This document shows, in pieces, positions 13,071 through 13,071 of a stretch of DNA of 13,071 nucleotides. The position numbers and the translations under genes were made by a program. Each line of letters begins with the position of its first letter. The stretch's first letter is position 1. The notes under the pieces are model-generated. The model saw only the letters and a program-made list of their open reading frames with translations. It was not told the DNA's origin and searched no databases. The stretch is from an uncultured Clostridia bacterium (GTDB taxonomy: Bacteria > Bacillota > Clostridia > Christensenellales > UBA1242): assembly GCA_947631875.1 (NCBI GenBank), contig CANRMV010000017.1:1-13071 (forward strand), read 5' to 3'.

Positions 13071-13071
13071 C

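Overview
The whole window lies inside one protein-coding gene. On the + strand, the frame that begins at base 3 runs to base 13070 without a stop: 4,356 codons, roughly 480 kDa, with both ends of the protein outside the window. I translated it line by line and found no in-frame TAA, TAG or TGA and no break in reading phase. There is no intergenic DNA, so no promoter, ribosome binding site, terminator, RNA gene or mobile element is present. Residue n of the fragment occupies bases 3n to 3n+2, and residue numbers below use that scheme.

The product is a giant repeat protein of the kind found on the surface of Gram-positive (Bacillota) gut bacteria. Its main unit is the InlB B-repeat (Listeria-Bacteroides repeat, Flg_new family), recognised by a GYxFxGW core followed by a closing (L/V)YAxW strand. 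I count 26 such units (B1 to B26). Between them sit about ten modules resembling MucBP or other mucin-binding-like repeats (M1 to M10, typically YxVxxYxxxxDG at the start and (Y/F)xxR at the end), about nine divergent InlB-like modules (D1 to D9), and two modules with a GYxLP signature (L1, L2).

Layout: B1-B5 (3-1343); M1, D1, M2 (1359-2192); B6-B10 (2193-3539); L1-L2 (3555-4094); B11-B12 (4098-4628); M3 (4644-4952); B13-B14 (4953-5552); M4, D2 (5571-6110); B15-B17 (6111-7085); D3 (7092-7358); B18-B19 (7359-7979); a long run M5-D4-M6-D5-M7-D6 (7995-9689); B20-B24 (9690-10991); M8, B25, M9, D7, B26 (10992-12248); then D8, M10 and a truncated D9 (12249-13070).

Organism: the DNA is AT-rich (about 40% G+C by eye, not computed). 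It favours AGA for Arg, ACA for Thr, GCA for Ala, CCA for Pro and CTT/TTG for Leu. Every Trp is TGG, which argues against a code-4 mollicute. Cysteine is nearly absent (nine seen in 4,356 residues), as is usual for exported Gram-positive proteins. A gut Clostridia or Bacilli lineage is the best guess, but this is inference. No signal peptide, sortase motif, enzyme domain or transmembrane segment is visible, so export and anchoring must be judged from flanking sequence. I see no multi-gene system here; what is of interest is the size and ordered modular make-up of the protein.
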